Shown here in pieces: positions 12,664 to 25,799 of a DNA stretch of 64,000 nucleotides. The notes below the pieces were generated by a model that did not search any database, had not been told where the DNA came from, and saw only the letters and a program-made list of their open reading frames with translations. The stretch lies in the NCBI GenBank assembly GCA_022495005.1, contig JAGYXB010000070.1, positions 327,752-391,751 of the forward strand, given 5' to 3'. How positions within the stretch are numbered: position 1 is the stretch's first letter; every line of letters starts with the position of its first letter. This stretch comes from Rhyacophila brunnea. Lineage: Eukaryota > Arthropoda > Insecta > Trichoptera > Rhyacophilidae. A program made the translations under genes and the position numbers.

Positions 12664-12760
12664 TAGCGCAAATTTAACACGTTTCACTAGTGCTACAAAT
12701 GATCTGGGTTAGAATCTCATCTCAATCGGCGATGTACAAGATCTTAATCACACTGTAGAT
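12664..12760 (+). mobile_element. Possible tRNA-like SINE head
   Basis: TAGCGCAAATTTAACACG resembles an A box and GGGTTAGAATCTC a B box at suitable spacing. The cloverleaf is poor, and no second copy was found in the window. Confidence 0.25.
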
Positions 12761-13052
12761 AGGTACTTATTTCTAAATATATTGAAATGCTATTTGTAAT
12801 ATTCTTATTTCTAACATTGAATTCTCTTACAAAGTGTCTTACGGACCTCCAGCGGAAATAGTGGTTTACCTTTAATACGTTTTAATTGTATTATGTACAC
12901 CCAACCTACTCGGGCGACTGGATCCGACAGCACGCAATAATTCGTAGGTGAACTTGCAGGCGAATGTGGAGTGTCTGAGTATGTGGAATGTGCATGGGAA
13001 AGTGCAGTAGGTATTCCGCGCTTGAAGTGATGAGAAGTATTTGACTGGGTAA

Positions 13053-13307
13053 GGCCCGTTTCAGACGGGACACCGATGTCGCACTCGATATAATATAGGA
13101 GGCATTTGTATTCGAATAAATGGACCTTTGTATTATGTTTATGAACGCTCCAGACCTAATGAGTCAACGCGTGTCGGTACACTTTTCCGTCGGCCGATAC
13201 ATTGGTCCTATAGTACGATACATACGATACAAAGGTCCCTTTATTCGAATACAAAGGCCTCCTATAGTATATCGAGCGCGACACCGGTGTCCCGTCTGAA
13301 ACGGGCC
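13053..13307. mobile_element. PIF/Harbinger-type MITE, copy 1
   Basis: Left end GGCCCGTTTCAGACGGGACA; the right end is its reverse complement. Subterminal inverted blocks continue (GATAT...GGAGGC, ATTCGAATA). Flanked by TAA at 13050-13052 and 13308-13310. A 3-bp TWA target with GG(G)CCC-type ends is typical of PIF/Harbinger. 255 bp, no transposase. A second copy lies at 27846-28176. Confidence 0.85.
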
Positions 13308-13310
13308 TAA

Positions 13311-15585
13311 ATGTAAAATCAGTGACACCCGCTAGATTTTGTTAGCCATAAAAATCATTAAAAAAATATGATTTTTTTTCCCAAAATGGATCATTTCCAA
13401 ACCATTTATCTGTTTGCACGCGTGCACATACTAAATTATAACTGTTTACTTATTCTTATATACAGTTTTAGGTAGGTAATTGTGTTCATAACGTAAACAA
13501 TATGTATGATATTCGTACCCTATTCAGATATTAATTATTAATTTCTTTCATATAAACATGACGTGTATTGATATGTGAAATAATTATTGTGAGTGCCCCT
13601 GTATAACGTGAGCTTTGTAAGTTTACAAACACATTTTTTAGTCCTACTGTCTCGGAGATGCATTTCTGGCCTGCATCATAGGACAAAATAAATGTGGCGT
13701 CGTATAATAAGTAATACCTACTGAGAATGTGCATCTTGATTTAAATTAAAGCATAACTCACAGAATCCAATTCCGTCTAATCATAAATAAACAGGCATTT
13801 CCTCGCGGACTATTATTTTAAATTTTCACTTTGGAGTAATTTTTATCATCAAACGAAATGGCCGCTTCATGTTACAGCAAATTACAATTTGTTCTCGTTT
13901 ATTCTCGTAATTAAATTGTTCCTCGCTCATAATCTCGGACACTTAAACCTTAACCTTTGAAACGAAATTTTATACAGTTAGTTACCTTGTTTAATCTCCA
14001 AAAAAAACAAACGATACTCGGTTTACAATTTTTTTACGTACATAACATGCCTGAAAGGCTCTGTGACGAGGGAATACAAAAATAATTCTAGGTGACGCTG
14101 TAATACGGTTTAAATCTCGAGTGTGAATACATATGGGATAAACTTAATCACGTGTTAAAGAATATATTATTTTCAATATTAACGTATGTACTATTACATG
14201 CATTAAAGTCTATAACTTTAACGAAACGTGTATCAATATTGGTAATATTTGAAAACACTCCGCGCGCTTTGAGTTTCTTGCGTTTTATGATCCGACCGTC
14301 TTAGAGTAATTAAGCGAATCCGGTTTCAAAGCCTGGGATTCGTATTTCTATCGTATTAATCTGTTCTGTGGTTGTGACATTCTTACATGATAATTGTACA
14401 TATTATTTTTTTTTGAAAATTTATGTTTTACAGTGTTTTGGTTTATCAATACGTATCTAAAAACAATAAAGTCAACGATAAACTAAAACTAAACATTGAG
14501 AAAGCGCCATAAGATGTTAATTCGTTAAAATCGGGTTAAAAGATCACATCTTATTATTACATAATATTATTTTACAGTTATGTTTATTATTCAAATTTCG
14601 TTTATTATGTTTTCTCTAATACATAAGTATATTTAGTAGAAAATATTTTTGAATAATTCATAGTTTTAATGTACTTATTTTTATTTATTTTCATAGTTTT
14701 ATTTATTTAAAAAAACATCCATTTTCTAAAAAATAAAAATGCGTAACGTGAAATGTTTTGTTACTTATATAAAATCGAGCTTCGATATTGTGACCATTCA
14801 CCATACCACAAGATAAATAAAATGTGATAGATTGAATGCAACTAATTTTGACGCTGCCTAGAGCTCTGCAAAACTATCACACATTTTGTAAATAATTGCA
14901 GTTACCAAAATCATTGCCTTCCCGTCTAATATATATATATTGAAAGGGCAGTTTTCGTTTTATAATATGGAAAAATTGATTTCAGGTTATTAAGTCTTTA
15001 CAACACTAAGGTTAAGGGTATTGAATTTATATTTGAATCCGCTCCTAACAAATTATCTACGATTTAATTGTTTTGTGACAGGGTTGATTTCAATAGTTTT
15101 CTTTTTACTTATAGTTATAATATAAACACTTAGGCGACAAATTTAAAGCATAATGTTGATGGAGATGGGGTATTTGCTATATTGTGTATGTATAGGAAAA
15201 ATGGTGCCGAAGTTTTCGAGTGAATTAACGGGATTACATTTTCACCTGACGGTAATTATTGCGTAGCTACTTACAAAATGTGTTGTACCGATTCAGCGAC
15301 ATTTTTGGAGGTCGCATGCGAGGCAAGGTCGATTTTGTAATTTCTATGTTTTTAATGCGGTCGGATGTGGGCTTATCGCTTTTTCCGTTTTTTTTTCTAT
15401 TATCGGCATTAAATGATAAATCGATTGTTAAAATTATCAGCTGAGTAAATATCTTACATAACGATACAGTTAATAATTTTACCATATTATGCATATTGGA
15501 GATATTATTGTTTTTTTTTTAATGTATAAGTGGATACTTTGATATTTAGTTATATATTAAAATAAAATGAATGACAATACATAAT
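13311..15585. other. AT-rich non-coding stretch
   Basis: No gene recognised. A weak tRNA-like segment (GGTTTCAAAGCC at about 14319) was not convincing. Overlapping short open frames on both strands at 15259-15494 are chance. Confidence 0.4.
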
Positions 15586-15593
15586 ATGTATGT

Positions 15594-16185
15594 CAGTGGC
15601 GAAGAGTGGAGGTAGGCTGTTAAGATCCGACATAAATAGTGCACACAAAACTTTGTCAGTTATACTTATTTGTTTTCATTGAACTAAGACTACAATTAAT
15701 TTACAGATGATGTTGGTGAGTTTTTTAAATTAAATTAAACCCTGCGAAACCAAGCCATAATAGATAATAGTCAAAAAATATTCGTATATCTATAAAATAT
15801 AAAAAAAATATGTCATTCAATCATACACAACTTTCGATATTTTATAGATAGAATAATATTTTGATTTTATTATAGTTTGGTTTAGACAGGGCTTAATGGA
15901 TTTAAATAAATGAAGCAACAATTTGTGTAATATGTAGTCTTAATCCAATGAAAACAAATAAGTATGAATAATTAGAAAGTGAGCACAATTTTGTCGTATC
16001 GCGCAAACTATACGAAAACTATTATGGGTTAGTTTTGGCAGGTTTGAATTGATTTTTAAAAACTAACCAACACCACCTGTAAATTGTAGTTTTAGTTTGT
16101 TAAAAACAAATACGTATGACTAATAAAGTTTAATGTGCATTATCTATGGTGGATCTTAACAGCCTACCTCCACCCTTCGCTACTG
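15594..16185. mobile_element. hAT-type TIR element with long inverted ends
   Basis: The left end starts CAGTGGCGAAGAGTGGAGG and continues into AGGCTGTTAAGATCC. The right end is its reverse complement with two differences. It is flanked by an exact 8-bp duplication, ATGTATGT, at 15586-15593 and 16186-16193. Subterminal segments near 15660 and 15940 (TTTGTTTTCATTG and CAATGAAAACAAATAAG) are also inverted, so much of the element could fold back. 592 bp, non-coding. A longer element with the same CAGTGGCGAAGA tip is at 51387-52431. Confidence 0.9.
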
Positions 16186-16193
16186 ATGTATGT

Positions 16194-17610
16194 AGTTCCG
16201 ATAGTACATATTATTATACATTCAGGGAAACTGACTGAAATCAAAAAGTAATATTATCCCAATTTATGTAATATTAATAAGTATTGATAACTTTATCTTT
16301 TTATTGCCTGTCACTGAATATAAAAAATACCATTTCATATTATCGAGTAAGTAATTCGATTATTTTTGCCATTATATAATAATTGTTATATTCAATTATT
16401 ATATCTATATGCTATAAATTTGATATTAATCATGTACTGTCACTGTTATTAAACGGTATTATCATCAGCAGCAGATAGTTATTCACCTCGGTCCAGGATC
16501 ATGGTTGCCGGCCTGACAGCCTGTCCTAAAATAATTAATAATACCTACGTATAATTAACTTCTATGTTCTATCTCCTGCTCTTCCGTCTCTCATTGATTG
16601 AAAAAAAAACCAGTTTTATTATCACTGTAAAATTACATTTGTAATATTTTTATAATTACTCCACAAGGCCCTTAAGCACCTCATCAATATGAAATTAAGG
16701 CCATTGTTTGCACGAATGTAGAGTAGTTATACTTTATAATAAATGATAAATATTATTCAACATGTGATATGAATTACCGTATATTAAAAAAAACTACTTG
16801 GCAATATATAAAAATCTTTATAACCCATTATCTTATGAGATAATATGCATTGTATTGGTGCTAATTTCAAGTAATCAAGTAAAGATATTATAATTAAATA
16901 ATTCATCTCTATTTTTGCAATAGTTAGGGACCATGAGTATATTCACACCAATTGAAGACTAACGGTCTTGAAAATAAATTAATTGTTATGATTATTGTAT
17001 TTGAATTATTAAAATGTTTTAATGTTTTAAGATTGTGTACTTACTGATTGTAAGTAAGCATGTACCTACGTATAATGTTTACAGTAGATAACTATATATT
17101 TTGATACATCGTATGCAGCAGATCCTATTATTGAAAGGTGGATGTTGGGAATAACGCTTAAGGATAAAAACGGAATACTTAATTGAATAACGAAATTGAA
17201 AATATTTTCCTTGACCTTCCTTCATAATAGATGTGTACTATCATAATCTCACCATTTACTTCCATATCGCCTTTTCAGAATAAATGAGTATGTCTCTCTT
17301 TGTCGTATACCTATACTTCTAGATATAATATATATCTCCTTTGTTCGTAATGAAGTGCTACGCTCTGTTTGCAATGTGCATTTTATAATTATTTATGACA
17401 GTTAAATAAAATCTGACGAATATCAATTATATGTATTTATTAGATAATGCTATCGATTTTTGAAATAATAACATTTTAATTAGATGTAATATTGATTATT
17501 TTAAGAATAGCCGAAATATTAAGATGACGAAGTGCCCGAGTAACCTAACGTGACATTACAGTAACGGGAATGTTAAAACGGGCACATCTAGTAATTTAAT
17601 GGTACACAAG
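16194..17610. other. AT-rich non-coding stretch
   Basis: Nothing coding is recognised. The GC-richer segment at about 16470-16600 (TCGGTCCAGGATCATGGTTG, then a CT-rich tract) resembles a LINE 3' untranslated region but could not be tied to a family. A GTGCCCG...CGGGCAC inverted pair lies at about 17532-17584. Confidence 0.35.
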
Positions 17611-17755
17611 AGATGGAAATAAACGTAGAGGCCGCTGCATCGACAAAAAGTTCTGCGAATGTACCTATCTTCACCAGAACGTACAGGACTGTGAGGAAAG
17701 CTTGCAAAGACCTTCATCGAATAGTGGATTGATCCAGGCTGATCATGATATATTT
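17611..17755 (+). pseudogene. RTE-type LINE 3' fragment (relic)
   Basis: Aligns at the DNA level with 44118-44246 of the better preserved RTE fragment: AGGCCGCTG-ATCGAC, CAGGACTGTGAGGAAAGCTTG, CCTTCATCGAATAGTGGATTGATCC-GGCTGATCATGATA. It covers the last codons of the reverse-transcriptase protein and the start of the 3' untranslated region. It has frameshifts and substitutions and no open frame. Confidence 0.65.
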
Positions 17756-18589
17756 TGAACATATTATACTTACCTATTAAAATATAATATGTAATTGGCG
17801 ACTCAGTCAACAAAAAATACGAGAATATAACATGGGTAGGTACTGCTTAAAGCACAATAATCCGAAATAATTTTAATACTAATACGATTTTAATGACTAT
17901 TAATGTCTTTTAATCTTTATTTATCAAAGGTCGGGTCGGCAATTACCGTGAAAAATCAATTACATGTGCACTGTAAAGACCTAAAAATAACATTTATGTA
18001 CACAAAAATAGTTCGTCTGTAATGATAAATACACCGTTGGTATAAATACCAGCTACAGATTAACCCGACCCTTTTGATCCAACGTAATCCAGCATAATCG
18101 GTGCACCGTCTTAATAGCTGTGATGTTCGACCTACCCACCTACCTACTGAGAATAAGCTTGACCTATCATCCCCTCAAATAGGCGCTATATTCACTCGGG
18201 ATTTCCTGTAAACCACGAGTTTGACGTCACTGGCATTGTTATTTTTACTGTAGCATTTATTTACTGAGCATCATATCATTGGTTTACTACACGAATGGGA
18301 ACCTTATTGTTTTTTTAAATATAACATAAGATATTTATGTAACATTGCCGTACTTACCGACATAGCTTAACGAATCATTTTATTTTTCTATAAATCGGTA
18401 CTTACTTAAGTATTTAATTAAAGTATAGGTGCATAATATGTAGTAGGTAATTAATTAGTACTTAAGTAGGTAATTTAAAATTATTGTGGATGAGCTAAAT
18501 GTTTTTTTGTTTGTTTTAAATTATTCGATGTCTTCTCACCGTGAGATGACAATAATTACAATACTAATCAATTAATTTATAGATAACAC

Positions 18590-18956
18590 CAATGACATTA
18601 ATATGGACGAAGCATCTGGAAATAAAAATGACACTAACTTTTTTATCGGGTCTGCCGAATGGCATAATCTGTTCTAACGCCATTACAATAAAGGTGATAT
18701 TGCTATAAATTCCCGATGCTTTTTGTCGGGTCTGCCGAACGGTTCGGTTCGAACGGGTTCGCTCAAATGAACATTGACACTAGAAACACTGTTCTAACGC
18801 CATTACAATAAAGGTGATATTACTATAAATTCCCGATGCCCGATATCGCATAATGGAAATTGCGTGACGTCTACCTATACATGTGCGAATGTCGCTGTGC
18901 GTGAATTTACTTGCTATCTACTGTATTGAGTGCGTTGTCCATTAATACTGTCATTG
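18590..18956. mobile_element. hAT-like MITE with internal duplication, copy 1
   Basis: Left end CAATGACATTAATATGGAC; right end, reversed, CAATGACAGTATTAATGGAC. The flanks are GATAACAC on the left and GATTAACAC on the right, an 8-bp duplication with a one-base difference. Inside, a block of about 120 bp is tandemly duplicated: TTCTAACGCCATTACAATAA occurs at about 18672 and 18791. The copy at 60750-61381 has matching ends. Confidence 0.8.
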
Positions 18957-18965
18957 GATTAACAC

Positions 18966-21900
18966 ACTAAAGAACGCACACTCTTGATATACGAGGCGCG
19001 CACAATAATAACTTGATGGTCATCGCTAGAATCGAATCGCGGAGTGTCTGGGTATGAGGATACATGTTGGAAAGTGAGGGAGGGTGGGGGGGGGGTAGTC
19101 GTAGTAGAAAGGACAAGGTGGGATACGAGCGGTGTTCAGTTGAGCCGTGTATTTGTGAACTTTCCGAACAAATCGTGTTCCTCTACCACCGAAGGCTACG
19201 TTATTGATAATGCTCTAAGAATAAATATAATAATTACCCACCTATATTTTCTTTTAATAACGGCGATCTTTTCTGACAATTGTACGTAGGTAACAGTGCT
19301 GCTAACCGTACTGTAAGTATAGTACAATACTATAATTTTGAATCCGTGAAAAATGTAAAATACTATAATTGTATGCAAATATGCCAAAAATACTATAATT
19401 TTGAAGGATTCGAGACGAAAAATGTTCTTGTAGGTAGGTACTCTTGGTTTTTCAGAAATATAGAAAAAGATGGCAACACTGGTAGATAGTACCTACCTTT
19501 TTTATATGAATACATCATGAGAAATATTGGTCGTAGGTCTGTTTGTAAACAGCTTTACTGTCACGCTTCGTTTGATTTTTGTGTACGAACTCGGTGATAT
19601 CGTTTGTCATTAGGTGACGTAATCAAACGTCGCGACGCTCGAGTATTGTCGCGACGCCTTCCATCGCGTGCGACGTCGCTTCAAGAGGTTTACATTAGGG
19701 TGTGAAATTCGTGATAGATGAATATTTATTTGTTTCAAGGCCTACTTTTACACACATACATCAATGACTGACGCGTGACAAATCAATACGAAAGAATTTT
19801 TTTAAGTGCAAAGCGATTACGGGTAAGTTAGAGTAAGTTGTTTGACACGTGAGTTCTTTGCATAGGTAGATAGATACTAGATACCTACTAGAAAAATATT
19901 TTTCTCTGTACTTATGTGATTTTTTTTTTTTTTTATCATATTATTTATATGTTTATAAATCATACGGAATATATTATTAAATAGTCAGTATGTAGGTATT
20001 CATACATTCTACCTAATATGTAATTGGTTACATAGACAAACGGCGACAAATTTAGTCTATGGTTTCCATTTCGCAGAATATTTTGAATGATCATTATCTC
20101 TAAAAATTCAACGACGAAGAGTGCCAACTCTAATGTATTAGTATTTTGAATTATTATTCATTATTCATGCTAATTTCAATTAATTTTAACAGTTTCTACG
20201 TGTGTGTACGTTTAAATTACTTGAAATATTGCATCCCTAGATAATATTTTGAACAGAACCCAACCTGCAGACCATAGATAATAGATAATAATTTAATAGA
20301 ACATCCATAGAGAAAACCATTAAAAGCAAAGATCACGCGATTTTGACATGAATCGAAAATATGTAGGCATGTAGAAAATGATAAAAAAAAGTTCATTGAG
20401 TCATGCGGGTGTCGGTGTAGCGCGGTACGCGTGAGGTGACCTTATTGTTATTCTGGTGATTTCAGCAGAATTTGCTAACTGACAATGTTCGTTTAGAGAG
20501 AAGCATAAGTTATCAAGTAAAGTAATATCCCTGTCAATCTAGCCAGCGTCGTTTATTTTTTAAAACCTTCTTCCTAATACAGTTGATGAAGGTTTAGCAA
20601 TGAAATTATTATAACAATATTATGACTGTAAACCAGCTCATTGTCATGATTATAACAAAGATGCTTTCGAGGTTTAGCGACTTACCCAGATCATTCTTGT
20701 AAATTAAGTAGGTGTCAGTTATAATTCTGATACAGATGAAAGTTTTTGCCCGGAAAGGTTACAGGCTACCCTTTTGTAATTTATGTGCACTTTAGTAATT
20801 TATGTTACTAACTTTCCCTTTCCGGAATTTCGCAATTAAAAGGGTTCCCGGTAATTCTTTCGCGCGATAGTCCGATTTCGCCTTTTTAATGCTAGGTAGG
20901 CATTGCGGTAAAAATACTTAGGATAAAATATTACTTAAACGTAGAAGTTTTCATGTTGTAAATGAGCTGGTAATATAATATAAATATTTCTTACATTGAA
21001 CTCAAATCTTTGACATTGTAATTTTGCTACTAAATATCGAGATCAGATGTCATGTTGATACCTATTTATACAAAGATATTATTATTATACAATATAAAAA
21101 TATAACACACTAATGAAGACGATATTGGGTAGGTATTTCTTTAGATGTAAATGTCATGTTTAAAATGATGAGTGATAACTTTTTGGTCAAGGGAGTCAAT
21201 ACATCTCTGAAGTTTTTATTTGAGAATTCTAAACGACTATCTTAATTAGCGACTAGAATAAACTTCGTTATATGCTATTATTTGACAGTATACCCCCATT
21301 TAAACCCGTTTTTGTCAATTTCAGTTAAGTAATAATTAAACGATCGATGGTCAGATTTATTTTTTGTGTACTAAGTACTAATTTCTGAACCTTTTTTTTT
21401 ACTTGTTACTGGGTTTGGATCTCTGGATAATAATTTCATGTAAGTATTCGACTTTTATCAATACAATACTATTTATACGCGATTTCGCTAATTTATCGCG
21501 ATGTTATTTCAATATATACACCTATGGATTAACAATAAATCAATTGTGTTTGACATTATATTGTATTTAACGAATTTTCATTTAAAATCGTTTTATCAGT
21601 TTAAATCTTTTAGCACCTTGTCTGAATTACATCACAATTTTAAACTGCCCTCCTCCCATTCGTTAAAAAATGTTGATTTCAGTAAAAACAGAGTTTTTTG
21701 TTGGTTTTGTGACAACAGAAAGTATCACATTATATCAGACTACGCCATGTATGGACGAGCCGTTATGTTTTAATATCTACTTTATGGTAGTTAATCATCT
21801 AGGTTTCATCTAAAAATCATATCTTACAATAATATTACTTCAATATTTCCAAAAATACTTTTACGCTATACGCCATCCGGGTTCAATCATATTGGTTTTC

Positions 21901-22480
21901 AGCAATATCGTTCATTTCTCATAATATTTGATGTGTGAATATTGCGATACCGGAGAGCCATATGTAGGAAATGAAAACGTTATGAACACAATGGGAAAAG
22001 TAATAACAGCTCAACGTCTTTTGATTAGAGGTGGATATCTTGGCACTGGTATGTTTGCCACGCTCCCTTACCTGTACTGATTAATTATACCTGTACCACC
22101 TGTACCCTTTAGTACGGGTGTATTATTATTCGGACTGGCATTGTGTCTTTATAATCGTTGGTAGAAAAAAATCCACAAAAACATTTCATACAAGAAAAAT
22201 AATCAAACCGGGGGCGGGTTGAAATAAAATATTTTATTAAGTTTTAAAAATGGTACAAAATACTGCTGACTAACATTTCCACCGCAAAGAAGTTATCCAT
22301 AGTCTATATAGACTCTATATTATATTATGTAACATAACGAAATTTGTACGTTATCTATGAGATAAACGTTATTAAGTAGGTAACTTGGTTAAAATTTGAG
22401 TTGTCATTATAGACGGTATTTGAGCAAAACACTTGTTCATATTATTTAAAAAAAAATATTGTCACCAATATTGTTTGGCT
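18966..22480. other. AT-rich stretch with a CpG cluster
   Basis: No gene recognised. A CpG-dense cluster lies at about 19560-19690, with GTCGCGACGC twice and GCGACGTCGC once, unlike the flanks. A poly-G run is at 19083-19096. Short direct repeats of AATACTATAATT occur at 19326-19410. The 81-, 69- and 90-codon open frames here show no domain. Confidence 0.4.
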
Positions 22481-22541
22481 CGGTAGCTTAATTAGTGCTC
22501 TCTCAAAATGTGTGGATTTGAACCCTATTCGACCCCATTCT
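22481..22541 (+). mobile_element. Possible tRNA-like SINE head
   Basis: TAGCTTAATTAGTG fits an A box, and GGATTTGAACCC fits a B box with two changes about 30 bases downstream. The acceptor stem does not close, so it is a pseudo-tRNA or SINE head rather than a tRNA gene. Confidence 0.35.
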
Positions 22542-23467
22542 AATATATTTTCGAGGCTGTCCCAAACTACGTAGTTATATAAATAACAGTTTCAATTATC
22601 TGAATAAATACGTAGGTACATCTGTAACAATTTAAAATTTACGTAAATGTTGATGTTTCTACGTGCAAATTAGTATTTTATGATTTAACAGCAATATTCA
22701 AGTAATCGCAATTGTATCCTTTTGTATTATTTTGAAGTGTATATACTTTTCTTCAATAGCCACTATTGGTTACAACTAACATTATATGATGACATTGAAT
22801 GCAAAACAAAGTAGGTACATAGTTACCTACATATAATTAATAATCTACCCCATTTTTGTTGTTTACTTAATTAACATGTTAGGTGAGTAAGTTGTTCATT
22901 TAGTCAGATAGATTCCTGCAAATTTTCACAATAATGAAAACATCTGGCTACTGTCTTCCTCTTGCTTCATAAATAAATAGTTCATTTTGATCATAACAAT
23001 GCCGGGAACTCAACAATGTTTGATTCATGAGTTTCGCAGGCAATAGCAGAAAAGGTAGATTTATTAATTTATTGAGAGTAAATTAAATGAATTTGCACAA
23101 TACACTTTTCTATACAAGTGCATTTACTTCTATCGACGTTTTCTCACGTTTTCTTCACGTCTATTGTTTTTTTTTTAATTAACAATGACCGGCGATGGAA
23201 ATTATTGTTTCTTTTATTTTTCTTGGCGACGTGTTTCCTAGTTGGAGGATTCTGTCGACTTTTTACTCCGTTATTGTTAGTTTGCTGTAAAATCTGTTTA
23301 CTCATTAATAATAATTGTTAATCGACAGTATATAATCTATTGTTAATAATATATTCTAATTATTCATATTAATAACACAATGGGTATTAAATACAATAAT
23401 AATCGTAATGGTCTTGAGCAAATGTCAATATGAACGACTAGGTGTAACCTCAATTTTATTATTTATA
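22542..23467. other. AT-rich non-coding stretch
   Basis: Nothing supported. The 67-codon frame at 23118-23321 encodes a hydrophobic low-complexity peptide with no recognisable feature. Confidence 0.4.
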
Positions 23468-23475
23468 TCCTATTA

Positions 23476-24209
23476 CAGGGATGGCGAACCTATGGCATGC
23501 GAAATAATTTTGCATGGCACGCGAATGTTTTATTTTGAAGAGAAATAATTTAAAAAATGTTTTTTTTTACAAAAAAGTTTTACAAATAAATGTATAAGTA
23601 TATAATATTAAAAAATGATGACGTTATGGCCATGCGGATTTTCTTGGGTTTTTAATATTATTTTTACCCATAATATTTACCAATCGATGCGTGAACGAAA
23701 ACGACTAAATGCATGCATAAATGACAGATCGTATTGTATAAAAAATAGAAGGCAAATAGTCTTCAAGAATAAGCATTACATTTAATGTAAAGATATAATT
23801 AATTGCAAGGTCGGTCCATAGGCTTGAAGAATTTATTGATCGAACGATAAAAATATTCAATCAACAAACCTAACGAAATTTATCGGCAATCATTCAAATA
23901 GCTTCATTCAGCAAATTCAGCTACTTTTTATTTTGCCTAAAAAATAATCGCTAAAAATGGAAAATCGTACCACGATCTCTTTGAAAGATTTGAAAACAAG
24001 ATTTTTTTTAAAAATAATAAACGATATGCCTTCCGCTAAAACATGATGAAAGAAGAACTCAATTGTAATTTTTAAACTTTTTTAGTTGATTTATTAAAAA
24101 CCACTTTATTCATTTTTTCCCCATGAAAAACTGGTCGGCACGTCAGACAGCCAAAAAATATTTTTTAGGAAATTTTGGCACGCGTAAGTAAAAAGGTTCG
24201 CCAACTCTG
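23476..24209. mobile_element. hAT non-autonomous element, copy 2
   Basis: Left end CAGGGATGGCGAACCTATGG; right end AGGTTCGCCAACTCTG. It is flanked by the 8-bp direct repeat TCCTATTA at 23468-23475 and 24210-24217. The interior aligns with the copy at 11143-11860 in order, including the CACGTCAGACAG segment near the right end and the TTTTACAAATAAAT segment near the left. The clean target duplication shows an independent insertion, not a segmental duplication. Confidence 0.92.
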
Positions 24210-24217
24210 TCCTATTA

Positions 24218-24900
24218 GATCCTTCTATTGATAAAATACTGCTACTTATGCTAAAACAAAACTATACATAATAATACATTATTCGAAGTCCACAAAAATA
24301 ATATGCAAATATTGACTGTATTTTTTTGCAAAAAAAACTTAATCTTTTCATATTTTGGATGGGTTAAAAATGTATTCTAGAAATAGGTGTATATATCAGA
24401 AAATTATGAATGAACGATTCTGTCATGCAAATTAGCTGTATCAAAAATGTTAATCTTCAAAGCTAGGTATGTCGGTACTTACCGAAAAAGCAAAAAGAAA
24501 AATGCTGAAAAAGAATTCTACATTTCGTCGCCAATTAAATCCAAAAACCGATACCGCTTTGCTCACGTCATCGTGATGTATGTATACCTACTTGTCTACA
24601 GCGTACTATATATCACTGTAACAGTAGTTACACTTATACATAAGCAGTAGTGGTACGCGTAGCCAAAACTTTCCGATATGCCCTCTAACGCCATTTGAAT
24701 TTTCCGGATCGATTTCAAAGTGGGATAAACTTAGCGCAGATTTAATTAAATAAATATGCTAAAATTTATCGCTAAAATTTCTATCCATCCATTGTGCCTA
24801 TGAAATTTCATAATTAAAATTATTTTTTACAGTGCCGAAGAGTGAGTGTTGAACGAATGTAATTGAGGGTACCTAAATGAAAAGAATACATTATCATTCC
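24218..24900. other. Non-coding stretch
   Basis: No feature supported. A 67-codon open frame at 24447-24650 is AT-rich and unrecognised. Confidence 0.35.
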
Positions 24901-24908
24901 CCAAGGGA

Positions 24909-25296
24909 CATTGCCCCCACATCCTGAAGCGGGCCCCCAGGCTAGGATCTTTGGCGGGCCCCCCTACCTATCGCTAAGAATAAACGCAGTGTTACGCTCA
25001 ACAATAGCGTTTTCCAAATGGTGTACGGGGTAAAATTAATGTGTATATTTAGTGTTTTTTTATATGTACATCCATTTGAATTATGGAGTTATCGAGTATA
25101 CTTAATTAAAAATTGTATTGTACAACCACATAATTTTAAATATTGTAAGGAAAATAGCCCCGCAGGCGACTTTTTTTACTAAGCAAATTTGTGATATGTG
25201 TATCTCACTTATCTGATCGACTCGCCTCGCCGGGGCCCTTCTGAGCCCGGGCCCCCAGGCTAGAGCCCTGTCAGTCCCCCCCTTGTGGGGGCCATG
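24909..25296. mobile_element. GC-ended hAT-like MITE, copy 2
   Basis: Left end CATTGCCCCCACATCC; right end TTGTGGGGGCCATG. It is flanked by an exact 8-bp duplication, CCAAGGGA, at 24901-24908 and 25297-25304. The interior carries the family landmarks GCGGGCCCCCAGGCTAGGAT near the left and GGGCCCCCAGGCTAGAGCCC near the right, themselves related to each other, with an AT-rich centre. 388 bp, non-coding. Confidence 0.9.
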
Positions 25297-25439
25297 CCAA
25301 GGGATATTGCGTTTACCTGGTGGTTGGTACACATGATATTTTTAATGAAGAATGAAACTTTGTAAGCAAAAAGTAAGTGTTTATATTCTTCACTATATCT
25401 TCACTATCAACGATTAAAATAAATCTAAATTACCATGTT

Positions 25440-25575
25440 CGATCGTAGGGGAAGCATGTTATAGGCCTCAATAGAGTGGAGGTTGTATGAACACATTTTT
25501 ATTTTTACGAGAAACAGATAAAAATATATGTTAGGCATTTGCCCTATGCAAACTATTAGGTCAATACTCTGGGTC
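25440..25575 (-). mobile_element. SINE body, copy S3 (inverted, headless)
   Basis: Reverse complement of the S1 body: AGAGTGGAGGTTGTA, ACGAGAAACAGA, TTAGGCATTTGCCCTATGC and ACTATTAGGTCAATACTCTG. More diverged than S2, and it lacks the tRNA-like head. Confidence 0.55.
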
Positions 25576-25799
25576 TAAAACACACAATAACGTCGAGCCC
25601 CACGACTTTATAAGCTGACATTGTACCGTTCGGCTGCGGGAGGGGGGTATTCCTTATATTTAAGATAGTTTTCTTTTTCGTTGTAAACCACTAAGTAACT
25701 GTAATAGTGAAGTAACTATATTTAGTAGTCAGGTACATACTCTTGCTTCTTCTTCTACTTTTTCTTCTTTTACCCTGTCACGACCTAGCATTAGGGTAT

